From assembly GCA_949130495.1 (NCBI GenBank), contig OX422216.1, positions 99,083,967-99,147,966 on the forward strand: a stretch of DNA of 64,000 nt. The letters run 5' to 3'. Within the stretch, counting starts at the first letter, position 1; every line of letters begins with the position of its first letter. A program made the position numbers and the translations under genes. The stretch is from Sambucus nigra. Its lineage: Eukaryota; Streptophyta; Magnoliopsida; Dipsacales; Adoxaceae. The notes under the pieces were generated by a model that was not told the DNA's origin, ran no database searches, and saw only the letters and a list, made by a program, of their open reading frames with translations. Shown here one piece after another: positions 9,534-21,108 of the stretch.

Positions 9534-12423
9534 ATGGGATATCCTAAATAAAAAAAGTGGATGGGTGAGACAAATAGATTAAGGGATGTGTTTCGCAGCG
9601 GTGCTAATGAATTTATGAAATACACAAAGAGATGTCATAATGATGAAGAGTTTTCGTATCCGTGTGCTAGGTGAAATAATGGTAAGGTGTTTGAGTGGAA
9701 AATAGTTGAACTACATTTGTTAAGATGGGGTATGCAAGATAGTTATCGAATTTGGGTTTTTCACGGGGAACCAAAAGTTCATTTTGTCCCCGAGCAACCT
9801 TTATAACAACCTTCAATAAGTAGTATAGATGTACAAGGGGAGGGTGACAATGTATATCATAATATGTTAGAGGATTTAGTGATGATGCATATGGAGTTCA
9901 GGAAGTGGAAGATAATGAGGTCACTGACGATGTACAAGGTTCAGGTGCTCATGAACATATCGGGATAAACCTTGACAATGACTACCAAAGTTTAAAATTT
10001 AAGGCGAGTCATCCGTTATACTCTGGCTGTGAGAATGATCAAATAACTTTACATGCCATGGTTGGTTTGCATAGTTTGAAGACCCAATATGATTTGTCTG
10101 GCAGTAGCGTGACAGGAATTTTGAAATGGGTGAAGGGCTTGCTACCCAAGCAGAATACGCTTCCAAACAGCTATCCTACTATAAAAAATAGTTTGAAAGG
10201 TTTGGGAATGAAGTGTAAATCAATTCATGCTTGTGTGTATGACTAAATACTATACCGAAAGGAGTATGAAAATCTTGATCGGGTCCGGTATGCGATGAAC
10301 CTAGATATGTCCAATCCACTGGCAAGGAAGGCACAAGCTCAAAAGTGCCTCAAAAAATGTTGAAATACTTTCCCATTGGGCCTAGATTAAAGTGATTTTC
10401 CACATTACCATGGATAGCGGAGGCAATGAATGAGGGGAAAATCTCATGCACCATTATATTAATTCTATAGCATGGAAGAGGATGAATTTTTAGTATCCCG
10501 ATTTTGCTCGAGAACAGCGTAACATTCGTTTGGCAATATCAACAGGTGGTTTCAATCCATTTGAAAATCAGAGCTCCAATCAGACTGTATGGCCAGTGAT
10601 CCTATCCCCACTCAACCTCCCTCCTTCACAGTGTATGAGACCTAAATTTTGAATGTTGTCTTTGTTAATCCCTGGGCCAAAGGGACCAAGTGAGGGCATC
10701 GATGTCTACTTGGCTCCTTTGATAAAATAATTAAATGAGTTGTGGAAAGAGGGTGTGCAAGCATTTGAATCTTTTAGAAAAGAAGAGTTTATGTTGAACG
10801 CTATATTGATGTGGACAATTCATGCTTTTTCCAGCTTATGGGACATTATCCGATTGTATAGTACATGGTTATTTGAGGTGTTTTATTTGTGGAGAGGAGA
10901 CTGAATATCTTCGTCTCCCCGCTAGCTCAAAAAATGTAAACCTTTGCCATAGGAGGTTTTTACCCCCCCCCCCCTTCTCTCATAGTTTTAGATTTGAGAA
11001 AGGTTCCAATTTTTTACCGGGAGGGGTTAAACATAGGCTACGGCTGAGAATACTTTCAGCTCAGAAATTGAAAGTAAATCTTTTGATTGTGGCCCTAATA
11101 TGCCAGGTAAGAATCCTAAATTTAAGAATGTCAAGCATAAGAAGACACCAACTGGGAATGAAACTGAGACAAGAAAGGCATGGTCTAGTAGGTCAATTTT
11201 ATTTGACTTGCCTTATTGGAAGAATAACCCGGTGCGCCATGTATTGGATGTGATGCACGCAGAGAAGACCATCGTTGAACATATTATGGGCACATGCCTT
11301 GGGGGGAGTCATTCAAAGGATGGATAAAATGCACAAAAAGACCTTAAAGCATTGAAACTTAAGCCACAACTATGGTTGTAAGAAAATAGTAGGGGAAGGA
11401 CAATAATTCCCCCTAGTGCATTTACTTTGACTAGTGAGGAAATGAAGATGATTTTGGACACAATATATAATTTGAAAGTCCTTTATTGTTTAAGCATTAT
11501 TTATCCAAGCACAAGGATACGCGGAGTGATATTATACAAATTAGTATCTATTTCTCACTTTTATGTGAGAAGGTAGTCAATCGAGATGACATAGTGGCCG
11601 CAAAATCGGCAGTGATCAAAGCGATTTGTGTCTTGTAGAAGTACTTTACCCCATCTTTCTTTGACATAAGTGTTCACTTGTTGGTACACCTATGCGACGA
11701 GGCACTTCTTTGCAGCTCAGTTCGATATCGGTGGATGTATCCTTTTGAAAGATTGATGAAAGTTTTTAAAGATTACATCAAGAATACACGATACATTGAA
11801 GGATCAATTGGAGAGGAATACATCATCGTGGAGTCATCAATCTACACTCGGGAATATATTCCTAACTCGACCAACGTGGATGACAATGACAAGTTCATCG
11901 ATGAGGGTGGTCATGTGATGGGCAAACGAGTGAAATTAACGAGTTTGCAACATGAACAAGTAGCTCGTTATCTATTTAACACACATGAAGATGTCAAAGA
12001 ATGAAAAAAATAAGTTTAAATTATTTTAACTTTTACATTATTTTAATTTTTACATGATTAATTTTGTAATACGTTCGTCATGATGCAGAAAATATGAAGC
12101 CTGTGAGAACAATAAAAGACGAAAAGCAATCCCACAATCAGACAGCGAATTTAGGTTGTGGTTGTCACAAGTGGTAATTATAATGAAAATGGTTGTTATT
12201 AAATTTCACATTACAAGAAAGATTTACAACTAAACTAATTAATTTATCTATATTTGCAGCTCTTAAAGACGGGTGATGGGACATCAAGGCTTGCTCGTCT
12301 AGCCACTGGACCCTTATTCATGGCACAAAAGTACAAAAAGTATCGATTGAACGGTTACGTATTTGGTGCAAGGGTGTATGAGGAAAATACAAATGTACAA
12401 AACTCGGGCATTTCATACGGCTA
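9534..12423 (+). pseudogene. CACTA (En/Spm) TNPD-type transposase, decayed
   Basis: Translated pieces across several frames follow the order of a plant CACTA transposase. First comes a transposase-associated N-terminal domain (9556-9780, W..R......F...C, then CHNDEEFSYPCAR and HL..WG). Next is a Transposase_21-like core: SHPLYSGCENDQ (about 10010), PTIKNSLKGLGMK (about 10180), IHACVYD, RNIRLAISTGGFNPFENQS (about 10520), WPVILSPLNLPP, LLIPGPKGPSEGIDVYL (about 10670), AYGTLSDCIVHG (about 10835), LDVMHAEKTIVEHIMGT (about 11245). A DUF4218-like segment follows (11678-12004, YRWMYPFERLMK), then a C-terminal part (12260-12423, NGYVFGARV, VQNSGISYG). Many stops and frameshifts, and the mutated first codons, show it is dead. 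An intact family member would excise and reinsert DNA via the CACTA termini. Domain names are from memory; no search was run. Confidence 0.85.
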
Positions 12424-12816
12424 GGACGGAGAGGACTAGGTCTTGAGCGGCATGTCCGGCATGTGACCAAGGGCTAGGACTTGAGCGGTGAAGAAGAGAA
12501 ATGACAGGGTGGGTTTTTCTTTTCCTTTATCTTTTTTTTGTTTTCTTAGGTTAAGGCTCTAATATGATGCAGGGAATGAAGATTGAAAAGGAGGGAATCC
12601 AAATTAGTTTTAGTCATCTCATAAAGTATACTTTTGTAGACGACTTCTAATATGCTGTCTCTTAAGTATCCTCTTTTGAGACGGGTAAAATTAGTCATCT
12701 TAAAAACTAATAGTTTTCAAGACGGTTAATTTTATCCATTTTAAAATGTTAGTTTTAGAGACCCAAATTTTTGCCGTCTCAAAAGCCTCCGTCTTAAAAA
12801 GTACTTTTTTGTAGTC
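12424..12816 (+). mobile_element. CACTA 3' subterminal region and terminus
   Basis: Downstream of the transposase are repeated GACGG/GTCTC motifs in both orientations (gagacgggt, caagacggt, gccgtctca, ctccgtctt). The stretch ends with ttttttgtagtc, the reverse complement of a CACTAC-type start with the first C changed. Such subterminal arrays bind the transposase in this superfamily. The exact TSD was not found. Confidence 0.6.
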
Positions 12817-13687
12817 TGAAACTTTTCGAGAACACCATGTTGATTATGTCTACTATGTGATACGCAGGCCGTGTTTCCATTGATAATTTATTTTCTTAAT
12901 CAATGAGACTTAGAAGAGGATATGCCAAGCAAAGATACAATTTTGGGATTTGTGATCTTCTCAACTACACATTTGAGGAATAGAGTGAGTTTTCTACTTT
13001 GTTGCAAGTTTCACCAATATATTTCTTCAAACACCCTCCTATATTTATTTCCCTTTTCAAATATTTTAATGTTCTCACTTAACTACCTCATCATTAAATA
13101 TTCCTTTAATTATCTAGTTTTTTAGGTTTGTTGATTGTGGAATAACAATTATGAAGCCAATTTACCAGATCCTTGGTCTTTAATAAGTGACAAACACAAG
13201 AATTTTCTCTAGAATATATATTCATTTCACCACTTAACGTTTTGATGATATATATTCATTTCTCAAACATCTTGGTATGATTTTTACTTATTTCACTTTA
13301 ACCGAAATGAATGGGATACTCAAAGAATAAGTCGTCGTGGACAAAGATGTTTACTTATAATGATATAAACATGTTTAACTCTATTGTTTTATTTTAAGTG
13401 TTATCATATTCTCCCTCCTATATGGAAAAGATGCATTTGAGATGAAGACTACAAGTCCTTGACACGAAAGAAACCAAAAACATCTGATGATGATGAGGGA
13501 ACAATAGTTTTTTAAGTTGAAACACAATTCATCATCAAAGGAGTAGCCTCACCTGATTAAGAAGCCGCATATAGTAAAAAACTCCAAGCTAATGGGCAAT
13601 AAGAAGCATGATCTGCTACATGTGTTGTTTAACAATATATAGGTAGAATGCTCAACCTTAAGCCAGGTAGTATTGCCATGTCTTGTT

Positions 13688-13691
<4 letters not shown>
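12817..13691. other. No recognisable feature
   Basis: AT-rich intergenic sequence of about 870 bp. Short open frames show no domain I recognise, and no repeats beyond simple A/T runs were noted. Confidence 0.6.

Positions 13692-13754
<63 letters not shown>
13692..13754. repeat. (AT)n microsatellite
   Basis: An uninterrupted AT dinucleotide run of about 31 units. Confidence 0.98.
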
Positions 13755-13756
<2 letters not shown>

Positions 13757-13799
13757 TTTGCTACCTGTATGGTTTAATAATACATATCTTTAACGTATT

Positions 13800-14058
13800 T
13801 TTCATTTCTTCCAGATGATTATGTTTGCAGATGAGAAGAGTTCGAGAAAATTGCCCTCCATTTTACTTCGCTTCATAGTTGTGATCAAATGATCAAGGCA
13901 AACAATCAGATATTCCTTAAATAAATCCGTAATAAATGACAAAACTATCCCTTTACCCACGAGGTTATCTTTGAGAATGGGCTGGAACACGGTCTCAGGA
14001 GGCAGACCCAACAACTTCTGGGAAAACGCAAGTGCCGTGAAATTATGAGCTTTTTCTT
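13800..14058 (-). pseudogene. eIF5-mimic / BZW-type (W2 domain) protein fragment
   Basis: The minus-strand reading from about 14058 gives FTALAFSQK followed by LLGLPPETVFQPILKDNLVG and then a segment including LFKEYL, MEGNFLEL. This resembles the region leading into the W2 domain of plant eIF5-mimic (basic leucine zipper and W2 domain) proteins, which resemble eIF5 and modulate translation initiation. Only about 85 codons are present, with no start codon in context, no splice donor at the end, and the downstream W2 domain missing. The reading ends NIIIWKK and stop, unlike the family. It is therefore a truncated gene copy, perhaps captured by a transposon or retrocopied. Family identification is by remembered pattern; an ORF of this length could be misassigned. 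Confidence 0.5.
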
Positions 14059-15543
14059 TTTATTTTCCTCAAACAACAATGGGAATCGAAGGTATAATTC
14101 TCATTTTTATGTTTTTTTAGTAATATGTGTACTTATTTAAAATTTCAGTGTTTATCACTAAACACTCACCATTTTGTATGTATGTTAAAAAAGCATTGTG
14201 GTGTTTAAAATTCTCATTTTGCAATAGTATTTACAAAGTTATAAGTATTTGAGAGCATAATGAAGCTAGAGTTTATATTAATGTCACACTTTATATAAAT
14301 AATAGGTTGTTGGGGCTGAGTTTTTTTGAGACTTTGTTTATCTGGTAATCTAGGTAAGCTATTTCTAATTCAAGCTGATTTGCATCGTATATTGATTTAA
14401 CAGATACTAGGTATATTCCTCATATATTCATTGTTTTAGCCATCTATACATTGAAGCTGATTTGCGTACGCCTCGGGCGCTTTTTTAAACATTGAAGGGG
14501 GCTCCCCGCATGGGAGTTTCTCTGTGAGGCTCACCTCAAATTAACCCTGATTCGTGATGTGTTGGAATTGTATACGAGGGTTTTACTGATTGCTTGCGAG
14601 ACACAAAAGGATGGCGAATTTGGAGACTCAAATGCTTCCCAAACATAGCCACGTACTACAGTCCGGTCCAGTCAAGTCAAGTCCACATAAACCAACAAAT
14701 TAATATCGGGAATGCCACCAGAAGAAACAACCATATAAAGATCATCTTTTGTTCCAAAGAGTGGGAAAAAGTCACTAATAGTATATGACTTTGAATCTCG
14801 AAAAACGAGTCACCTGACTAATCTCATCATAAAATATTGAAAAAATCTCCACTATCCAGATTCCTCCTTCAACATCCCTAAGCTTAGCAATACTAGACGA
14901 AGATTTCAAAAAAAAATTCCAATAGAGTACCCCGCTTACTCTTCACTGGCCACTAATTAGCCTGAAACGCCAACCAAAGCAAGAGAAGAGGGTGGGCAAT
15001 AGCTGCAGGAATTGGTTCACAGAGAATGGGTAAACACGAGCAAACGGGTGCGAAGTGTGACTAAGGATATTCAACCGAATAGTACATAAAATTATCCTTA
15101 TCCTTATCTCCCGTATTCTTGAATTCGAATAATATCCTTATTCGTTTATATAAATAGTTCACTCATTTGACTTTACTTTCTATTTATCACAACCCTACAC
15201 TACGTGTCCTCAACAGGTCTCTCGAAAATTTGGTTTATTGTTTATTATGCACGAGTAGAATCGAGAACCTATGCATCGTTTTTAGCGTGGTTTAGCTTAA
15301 CCAACTCGGTTTCTTTTTTTATTTTAGTTATCAAGTAAATCATCACCGACTATCAAGACTACGAAAATACACATCCCAATTTTCATCCCTACATAATTAT
15401 TAATAGAGGGACAAGAGTTCAAAAGAATAAAAAGATTTTTAGAGATAGAAATTGGCTTACCTTCGTCGATATTTCTCGAGGAGTAGTCGAACTTTTAAAA
15501 GATCAAAAGAGAGTCGAGAAGATGAGACATAGGTATGGTGAAT
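14059..15543. other. No recognisable feature
   Basis: About 1.5 kb of mixed-composition sequence without a convincing reading frame, tandem repeat or transposon terminus. I looked here for an upstream exon of the GrpE gene and did not find one that joins in frame. Confidence 0.5.
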
Positions 15544-15913
15544 TGATGAGGTGAACAGGTCCCCAGCTAAACCATAGTTCCTGATTCCCATTCTTAAAAC
15601 TGATTTGAGAGATGAGGAGAATTTTCTGATATGAACAATGTTAACGCGTGAACAATGCCAACTGGAATATTTTTTTTTATAGTTATTATCTAGTATTTGT
15701 TAAGATATTATGTAAATAAGGTAGTAGATTTATATTATGATATTTATTTAGTTCCCTTATGTAGCAAGGTTCCTTCCTCTTCAAGGATGTAAAGCCAATA
15801 AATAAAGGCCCTAGGTTAGAGTTTAAATTCAATTAATAGAATTCGAATTTTGATTGCTCTTGTCGAGTATTGTGTGTAAATTCCGCTGCGTTTACATTAA
15901 TTGGTTTACATTA
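15544..15913 (+). repeat. 5' LTR of the gag-only element
   Basis: Shares with 17637-18001 the segments around aaggtagtagatttatatt, ggttagagtttaaattca and gattgctcttgt. Its 3' end is ambiguous by a few bases because gtttacatta occurs twice. Confidence 0.65.
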
Positions 15914-15915
15914 AC

Positions 15916-15929
15916 TGGTGTCAGAGCCA
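15916..15929 (+). other. Primer binding site (initiator tRNA-Met type)
   Basis: The sequence tggtgtcagagcca differs at one position from TGGTATCAGAGCC, the common Met-tRNA primer site of plant LTR elements, and lies directly downstream of the 5' LTR. Confidence 0.7.
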
Positions 15930-16021
15930 CGTCGCTCTTGAATTACCATAGTAGTCGTCAGTGTCGGAGGCGGTGACGTAGTGTTGTGTTTCAAGCGCCA
16001 TGCCTTCGAAAACAAAAAACC

Positions 16022-17605
16022 ATGACTAAATTTGAAGAGAATATCGCAAAGATAATGGAAGAACAAAACCAACTCCTCAGACCATCATTGCTGCACTGTT
16101 AGTGGACAGCCACTATGCCGAGTAGTCCCAAGCACTCTCCTTGCCCAGTTGTCCCACTATCAAAGGCTACAGCAGGGCACAGTCAAGCCACCGCTGCAAT
16201 AGCCCAAGAAGCAGCAGATTCCATGACCTTGGTCGCAACTCAAACAGAATCGAACAGATTTTAAAAGATCGGGCCATTGCGGAAAAAGTTGCAGGCAAGG
16301 CCACACAATTTGTGCCGCGTGAGCAACTATTGGTGAGTGTAGAAACCATTGAAGACAGCGATGCCACTGTTGTGAGTTGTGGATCTCAGTATGGGATCCT
16401 GCTCCAATTATTTGCTTCTCCTCTGAGGAAATCAGATTCCATCAAGGCAGCCTCTTGGGACATGGATCTTGTGCGAAATCGTGAGCCCAGTGATGTGAAT
16501 TTCAAGTCACAAATAGTATCAAAGACGGTTGGATCATCCAAAGGCTGTGACACTCACCATTATTTCCCAAACTTTATTCCGAATGAGGATCAAAGGTGCC
16601 ATGTTTGTGGTTAGTGGGCCATATGAAGCATGAGTGCAAACGGGCTGCTATAAAAAAATCCAAAAGGAAAAAGCCCAAGTTAAACAAACCGTACCGTCAT
16701 CCGATTCCTCCATGTCGCCAAGTGAAGATTCTCAGGTGAATATTATTGAGGGGTCTCCAAGTGATGATAATGATGATCTATTCGCAGTGATGCGAGCTGA
16801 AAAGGGCGATCTCTCTCGCCTCAATCGAATGTTGGACATGAATTTACGTGGAGATATGTGCGTTGAGGTCCCGATATTTGAAGGTAAGTTAGAGGGTGAT
16901 GTTTTTATAAATTGGTTGATTAAGTAGAAAAGGCGTTTGAACTTAAAACCTATCGGGGGTATTAAATGTGTACGCTTGGTTGCTACTAAACTCGTTGGCC
17001 ATGCCACAGTGTGGTGGAACGGAGTTTGTTAATACCATCACGAAGCGGGTAAATCACCTGTCACAACATGAAAAAAGATGAAGGGGGTACTTAAAGCGCA
17101 CCTTCATTCCCTTAAAATATGAGAGGGATCTCTTCACCCGGCTTCAAATCTTAAACAAAATTTAATGACGATTGCCGATTACATTGAAGAGTTTCATCTC
17201 TTATATATACGATCCAACCTTAAGGAGTGTGAAGAACATAAGGTGAGTCGCTACATTAATGGGTTTTAAGATTATATACGAGCTATGCTTTACATGAAAG
17301 ACATACAAAATCTCGACAAGGCTTTGGATTATGCTATAAGGGCTGAAGACCGTTTGCGAATTAAGGCTGAGAAGGCATTTACTACAGCCGCTCCTACTGG
17401 AAATAAAGCTATCACGATGTGGGCAGGGACAACTTCCAAGTGCTTTTCATATGGGGAGGTGGGTCATAAGATCTCGGAGTGTCCTAAGAAGAAAAAGATT
17501 GTCCTAATTGCGGAAGAAGAGCCTGCTGAATCTGAATTTGTAAAAGAACAGTCCTTAACTATCCGCATTCACGTGCCACCGGAGACGAACGACATACCGC
17601 TTTAA
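16022..17605 (+). pseudogene. Retrotransposon gag, broken, with degenerate zinc knuckle
   Basis: The reading starts MTKFEENIAKIMEEQN at 16022 and continues in pieces. A Ser-rich linker is followed by a capsid-like segment (16850-17260: VPIFEGKLEGDVFINW, a TVWW motif near 17010, YIEEFHLLY) and a C-terminal basic knuckle at about 17445. The knuckle reads CFSYGEVGHKISEC: the second Cys of CX2C is a Tyr, so zinc binding should be lost. Several in-frame stops and at least one frameshift occur. The family's normal role is to form the capsid and bind RNA. Placement among Ty3/gypsy or Copia is uncertain from gag alone; the order F.G....W...TVWW favours Ty3/gypsy. Confidence 0.65.
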
Positions 17606-17636
17606 AGCTCAGGACGAGCTTTCTCTTGGGAGGGAG

Positions 17637-18001
17637 TGATGGGAATAGGTGCTGGCAGCTGCCGAAAATCTAGTTTGAGAGAGAACGCGTGAACAGTCTT
17701 GGGAGGAGGGGTTGATGGTAATATGAACAGTACTGTTAACGCGTGAACAGTGTCAGTTGCCAGATTTTTTTTATAGTAATTATCTAGTAGTAGTTAAGAT
17801 ATTATTTAAATAAGGTAGTAGATTTATATTATGATATTTATTTATTTAGTTTCCTTATGTAGTTAGGTTTCTTCCTCTTCAATAATGTAAAACCTATAAA
17901 TAAAGGCTCTAGGTTAGAGTTTAAATTCAGTTAATCGAATTCAGATTTTGATTGCTCTTGTTGAGTATTGTGTATATGTAAATTTCACCGCATTTACATC
18001 A
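17637..18001 (+). repeat. 3' LTR of the gag-only element
   Basis: Starts tgatgggaatagg after a purine-rich run and ends atttacatca. It carries the duplicated phrase aacgcgtgaacag, present once in the 5' LTR. Confidence 0.65.
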
Positions 18002-18217
18002 TAAACAAGTAAAACCCTTCCATGAGTTTTTATTTTCTTATTATTTTGTTGTCTCAACTTTCCACTGGATTGTCTTTAGTTAAACTTAAAATAAGTGCTA
18101 AGATCATTTTAAATCAATGGTTTGGATTTTCCTTCTAAAGTAAATATATAAGTATAAGTTATATAACTAACAATAAACTTATGAAAACTAAATTTAAAAT
18201 TCTACGGTTACGAATAT

Positions 18218-18355
18218 ATGGGAATTTCCCATGGATACTCCGCATCAGATAGAATTCTCCCAATCCTTCACATTAATAATGTTTGTGGAAATGTGGGTCT
18301 GCATCGTTCTCGTAGATTGATGCGTGAGCTTGTGTCCCCATGCAATAATACTAAT
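18218..18355 (+). CDS. grpE: Candidate 5' exon of the GrpE gene
   Basis: Begins with an ATG (MGISHGYSASDRILPIL) and ends at aat followed by gtaata, a usable plant splice donor. Joined to the acceptor at 18509 it stays in frame across a 154-bp intron. The 46 residues contain Ser and Arg but are not a clear chloroplast transit peptide, and I do not recognise them from the family. The true first exon could instead lie further upstream, separated by the gag-only LTR element. Confidence 0.35.
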
Positions 18356-20329
18356 GTAATAGTATGCTTTCATTATTTTTTCGTTTTGTCTGATTTCTTA
18401 TGTACATGTGTGCATTGTTTAGTAATCTGCCTACAATGATAAATCAATATTGTAATCGAAATAATAAACACTTTGCTTAACAAATTTGCGAAAAATATAC
18501 TTAAAACAGGAAAATTCAGATGATGATGATGCTGGTGTGGAAGATGGTGCTAGTGAGGGTGAAAACACTGAGCCAGTGGAACCAGCTTCATCCATTTTAG
18601 CTTTAATAGAGTCGTACAAAGAGGCTTTAGCAAGTAACAATGAGTCCAAAGTTGCTGAGATAGAAGCCCTCCTGAAATCAATTGAAGATGAAAAACTTGT
18701 TCTAGAGGGAAAAGTGGCTACCTTGTCTGCAGAGTTGTCTTATGTGAAGGATCGGGTTCTTAGGATTAGTGCAGACTTTGACAATTTCAGGAAGAGGACA
18801 CAGAGAGAGCGGCTTTCACTGGTTGAAAATGCACAAGGAGAAGTCACCGAGAAACTTTTACCCGTTTTGGATAACTTTGAAAGAGCTAAAGCCCAGATCA
18901 AAGTGGAGACTGAGGGAGAGGAGAAAATCAGCAACAGCTATCAGAGCATAAACAAGCAATTTGTAGAGATTCTGGGTTCTCTAGGTGTTGTTCCTGTGGA
19001 GACAATTGGGAACCCATTTGATCCGTTGGTAAGTTGCTAAGCCTTTATTCACCTAGGCCCTGTTTGATTTGTCGGAGGATAAAAAGGTCAATTTGCATGA
19101 GGTTATCCTATACTAGCAAGATAAATTATCTGATCTTAGATCAGATCCCGACTAACACCAAACACGGATATTTCCTATCCAACTCTCTTATCCTGCACAT
19201 CAAATGGGGTCTTATAGAGTATATGCTAATGATTCTTTAGTTGAGATTATATGTAGTAATAACATCAAGTCTTATTATTGTACGTCTTAACTCCTTAAAG
19301 GCGGATTATTTGGTGTGCGCTTGATTTTGGATATAAAAAATTAAAAAAACAACCTAGCTTTCATTATATCCTTTCCTCATTAATAGTTCATAATCATTTC
19401 CCTTTTTGATCCTGGCTTAATGCAGGCGAGCTTCCGAGTTGGCTCTAAATTCAGTCGAGTACTTGATGAACTTTTTCGAACGCTGTATAAAGTTTGTTCA
19501 GGTTTTATGAAGACCTGAATACTCTTTTAGTTTAAACCAAGTCTTGATTGATTCGAGCCAACTACCTATTCCATGAACTCTTTAAGTTTGTAATTGTATT
19601 CCTTACCAAAATAACTTTTGTTGTCGATTCACTGTTCGTGTATTATTCACTTTATTTCATCTCAGAGAAATGCTAATAAAAATTTGATGTCAAATTCGTT
19701 GCCTTGCATCCTCATTTCTATGAACATTTCATGTCGAGGCTCCAAAAGTAATGGAAAGTCCAAAAAAACTCCCTGAATTATTCAATTTTTTGTAAGAAAT
19801 CCCTGAATTATTTATAGTACAAAAAAAATTAAATAAATCTGAGGTTCCACCATGGGGGGGACATTTTAGGGACTAAGACGGTGATTTGTAGTGACACATA
19901 GCCAACGCGTTTTTTTTTTTTGTTGGGGGGGTGGGGTGGGGTGGGGGTGGTTGAGGGTATTAAAAATAGTTGAGGGGGTTTCTTTCAAAAAATGTATAAT
20001 TCAAAGTGTTTTTTTTCTTTCAGCGTCAGGCCCAAAGGCATTTTATCTTTTGTTCTTTAGTCAGTTATTTTTGACATTTTTTGGGGTGGTAACAGCTGCA
20101 TGAAGCAATTATGCGCGAGGAATCTTCAGAATATGAAGAAGGTATTGTAATTCAAGAATTTCGCAAGGGATTCAAACTTGGTGACAGACTCTTACGTCCG
20201 TCGATGGTGAAGGTATCGGCTGGCCCAGGCCCCGCAAAGCCTGAATTGGAGGATGAGCCAGAGGGTGTCAGTGAAACCAATGAGGATGTCAGGGCAGAAG
20301 AAGAGTCGGTATCCGCTGGGGACTTGTGA
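18218..20329 (+). CDS. grpE: GrpE-type nucleotide exchange factor (probably chloroplast), spliced
   Basis: GrpE proteins release ADP from Hsp70/DnaK and so reset the chaperone cycle; plant nuclear copies act in plastids or mitochondria. Two exons are firm. The first is 18510-19028, after acceptor aaaacag and before donor gtaagt; it encodes an acidic N-terminal stretch (ENSDDDDAG...), a long coiled coil, and the family core ISADFDNFRKRTQRER, LLPVLDNFERA and GVVPVETIGNPFDPL. The second is 20096-20329, after acceptor ggtaacag; it encodes LHEAIMREESSEYEEGIV, FRKGFKLGDRLLRPSMVKVS and an acidic tail to TGA. Both exon joins are phase 0. A third, less certain 5' exon (18218-18355) also joins in phase 0 and would give about 296 residues. 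LHEAIMRE and KVSAGPGP resemble plastid CGE proteins. A complete transit peptide is not evident, and retrotransposon sequence lies just upstream, so expression and completeness are open. Confidence 0.85.
19055..19212. mobile_element. MITE-like element in GrpE intron 2
   Basis: About 158 bp with imperfect terminal inverted repeats: left aggccctgtttgatttg, right end reading agaccccatttgatgtg on the opposite strand. The inverted similarity continues to ggaggat/gcaggat. Starts of the type GGCCCTGTTTG are common in plant MITEs. No clear TSD was found. It lies entirely within the 1067-bp intron and would be removed by splicing. Confidence 0.45.
19908..19952. repeat. Poly-T followed by G-rich tract in intron
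   Basis: A T-run of about 13 is followed by ggggggg, ggggt, ggggt and gggggt runs, about 150 bp upstream of the GrpE last exon. It could form a G-quadruplex in the pre-mRNA or DNA. Confidence 0.8.
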
Positions 20330-20856
20330 TTCAATCTTGATCCAGTTTTGTACAATGTGTGAGGAGAAGGGGTGGATTAGGATGTAATTTGTTGTCTTTC
20401 ATCTGGAAGCATTTAATCTTGTTTCAACAAAATAGCATAGCAAGCACCATCCTTTTCAATTAAAGTTAACTTGTACTCTACACTGGGTGATTTGTTGTTG
20501 AATTCTTTTTATTTATTGATATATGGGGTTGGAGCGAAATATGGCAATTATGTTTTTTTCATTTTTATCCATCCGAGGAGAGAACATATGTAAATACCCC
20601 AATTCTCGACCATGTTATTAGATTTTCATGCTGCTTTCTCTGAATTCACTTGACAAATTGTGCATCTTATTTATTTATTTATTTAATTTAATCTCCAAAA
20701 GTTAAACATGAATATATCATACAAGGTTGGAATTTCACTCGATTGGTCTTGGACTGAGCCTTGTAAGACTAGTTACGAGCATGCCAATTATTACGTCCAA
20801 ATATTGACTAACAAGTAATGAAAGGTCTAATCGGAAGTTGGTTAAAAATGTGATTA
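20330..20856 (+). other. GrpE 3' flank, no further gene
   Basis: Presumed 3' UTR and downstream spacer of the GrpE gene. AT-rich with tttatttatttattta around 20670. No clear single polyadenylation signal was decided, and no other gene was recognised. Confidence 0.5.
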
Positions 20857-20987
20857 AGGGTTCGTTTGGCAATCCAATTTCAAGCCATGGAATTGGAATT
20901 GAAAGGTCAATTTTAATTCTAAGGAGTTGAAATTGCCCTTTTAATTCCTATTTCAACCCTTGGAATTGGGTTGCCAAACGGGACTCT
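20857..20987. mobile_element. MITE candidate, 131 bp
   Basis: Terminal inverted repeats agggttcgtttggcaa and ttgccaaacgggactct pair with about three mismatches. The interior carries AATTGGAATTGAAA-type repeats in both orientations, so the whole element can fold back. Ends of the form AGGGTCCGTTTGGCAA suggest a hAT-related MITE. An 8-bp TSD was not found, so it is probably old. Confidence 0.6.
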
Positions 20988-21108
20988 AAATGTACCAAAA
21001 ATGAAATTTCAAGGAAGTTTCAAATTTGTAGCAAAGTACATATAAAATGTTAATTTAGCTCCCAACCTAATCCCCACCCGCAGGTAACATGAAACTAGAC
21101 TATGCGGT

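Larger units (their letters stand above)
15544..18001 (+). mobile_element. Short non-autonomous LTR element with gag only (about 2.46 kb)
   Basis: Two related direct repeats of about 370 bp (15544-15913 and 17637-18001) flank a gag-like region. A Met-tRNA-type primer site, tggtgtcagagcca, lies just after the first repeat, and a purine-rich run (cttgggagggag) just before the second. No protease, RT or integrase remains, so this is a terminal-repeat gag-only element that would need enzymes from elsewhere. The repeats have diverged noticeably with several indels. The left boundary is approximate, and no convincing TSD was found (tgaat versus taaac). It lies some 200 bp upstream of the first candidate GrpE exon. 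Confidence 0.7.

Noticed and set aside
7856..12816. One CACTA element spanning from 7856 to 12816
   Set aside because: The two ends have different subterminal motifs, and 3-bp flanks do not match clearly, so I annotated them separately.
14450..14580. tRNA-like sequence (cgcctcgggcgc, gggagtttctctgtgaggctc)
   Set aside because: No acceptor stem, anticodon arm or box B in consistent positions.
15544..18001. Target duplication for the gag-only element
   Set aside because: The flanking pentamers tgaat and taaac do not match, and shifting the boundaries by a few bases gave nothing convincing.
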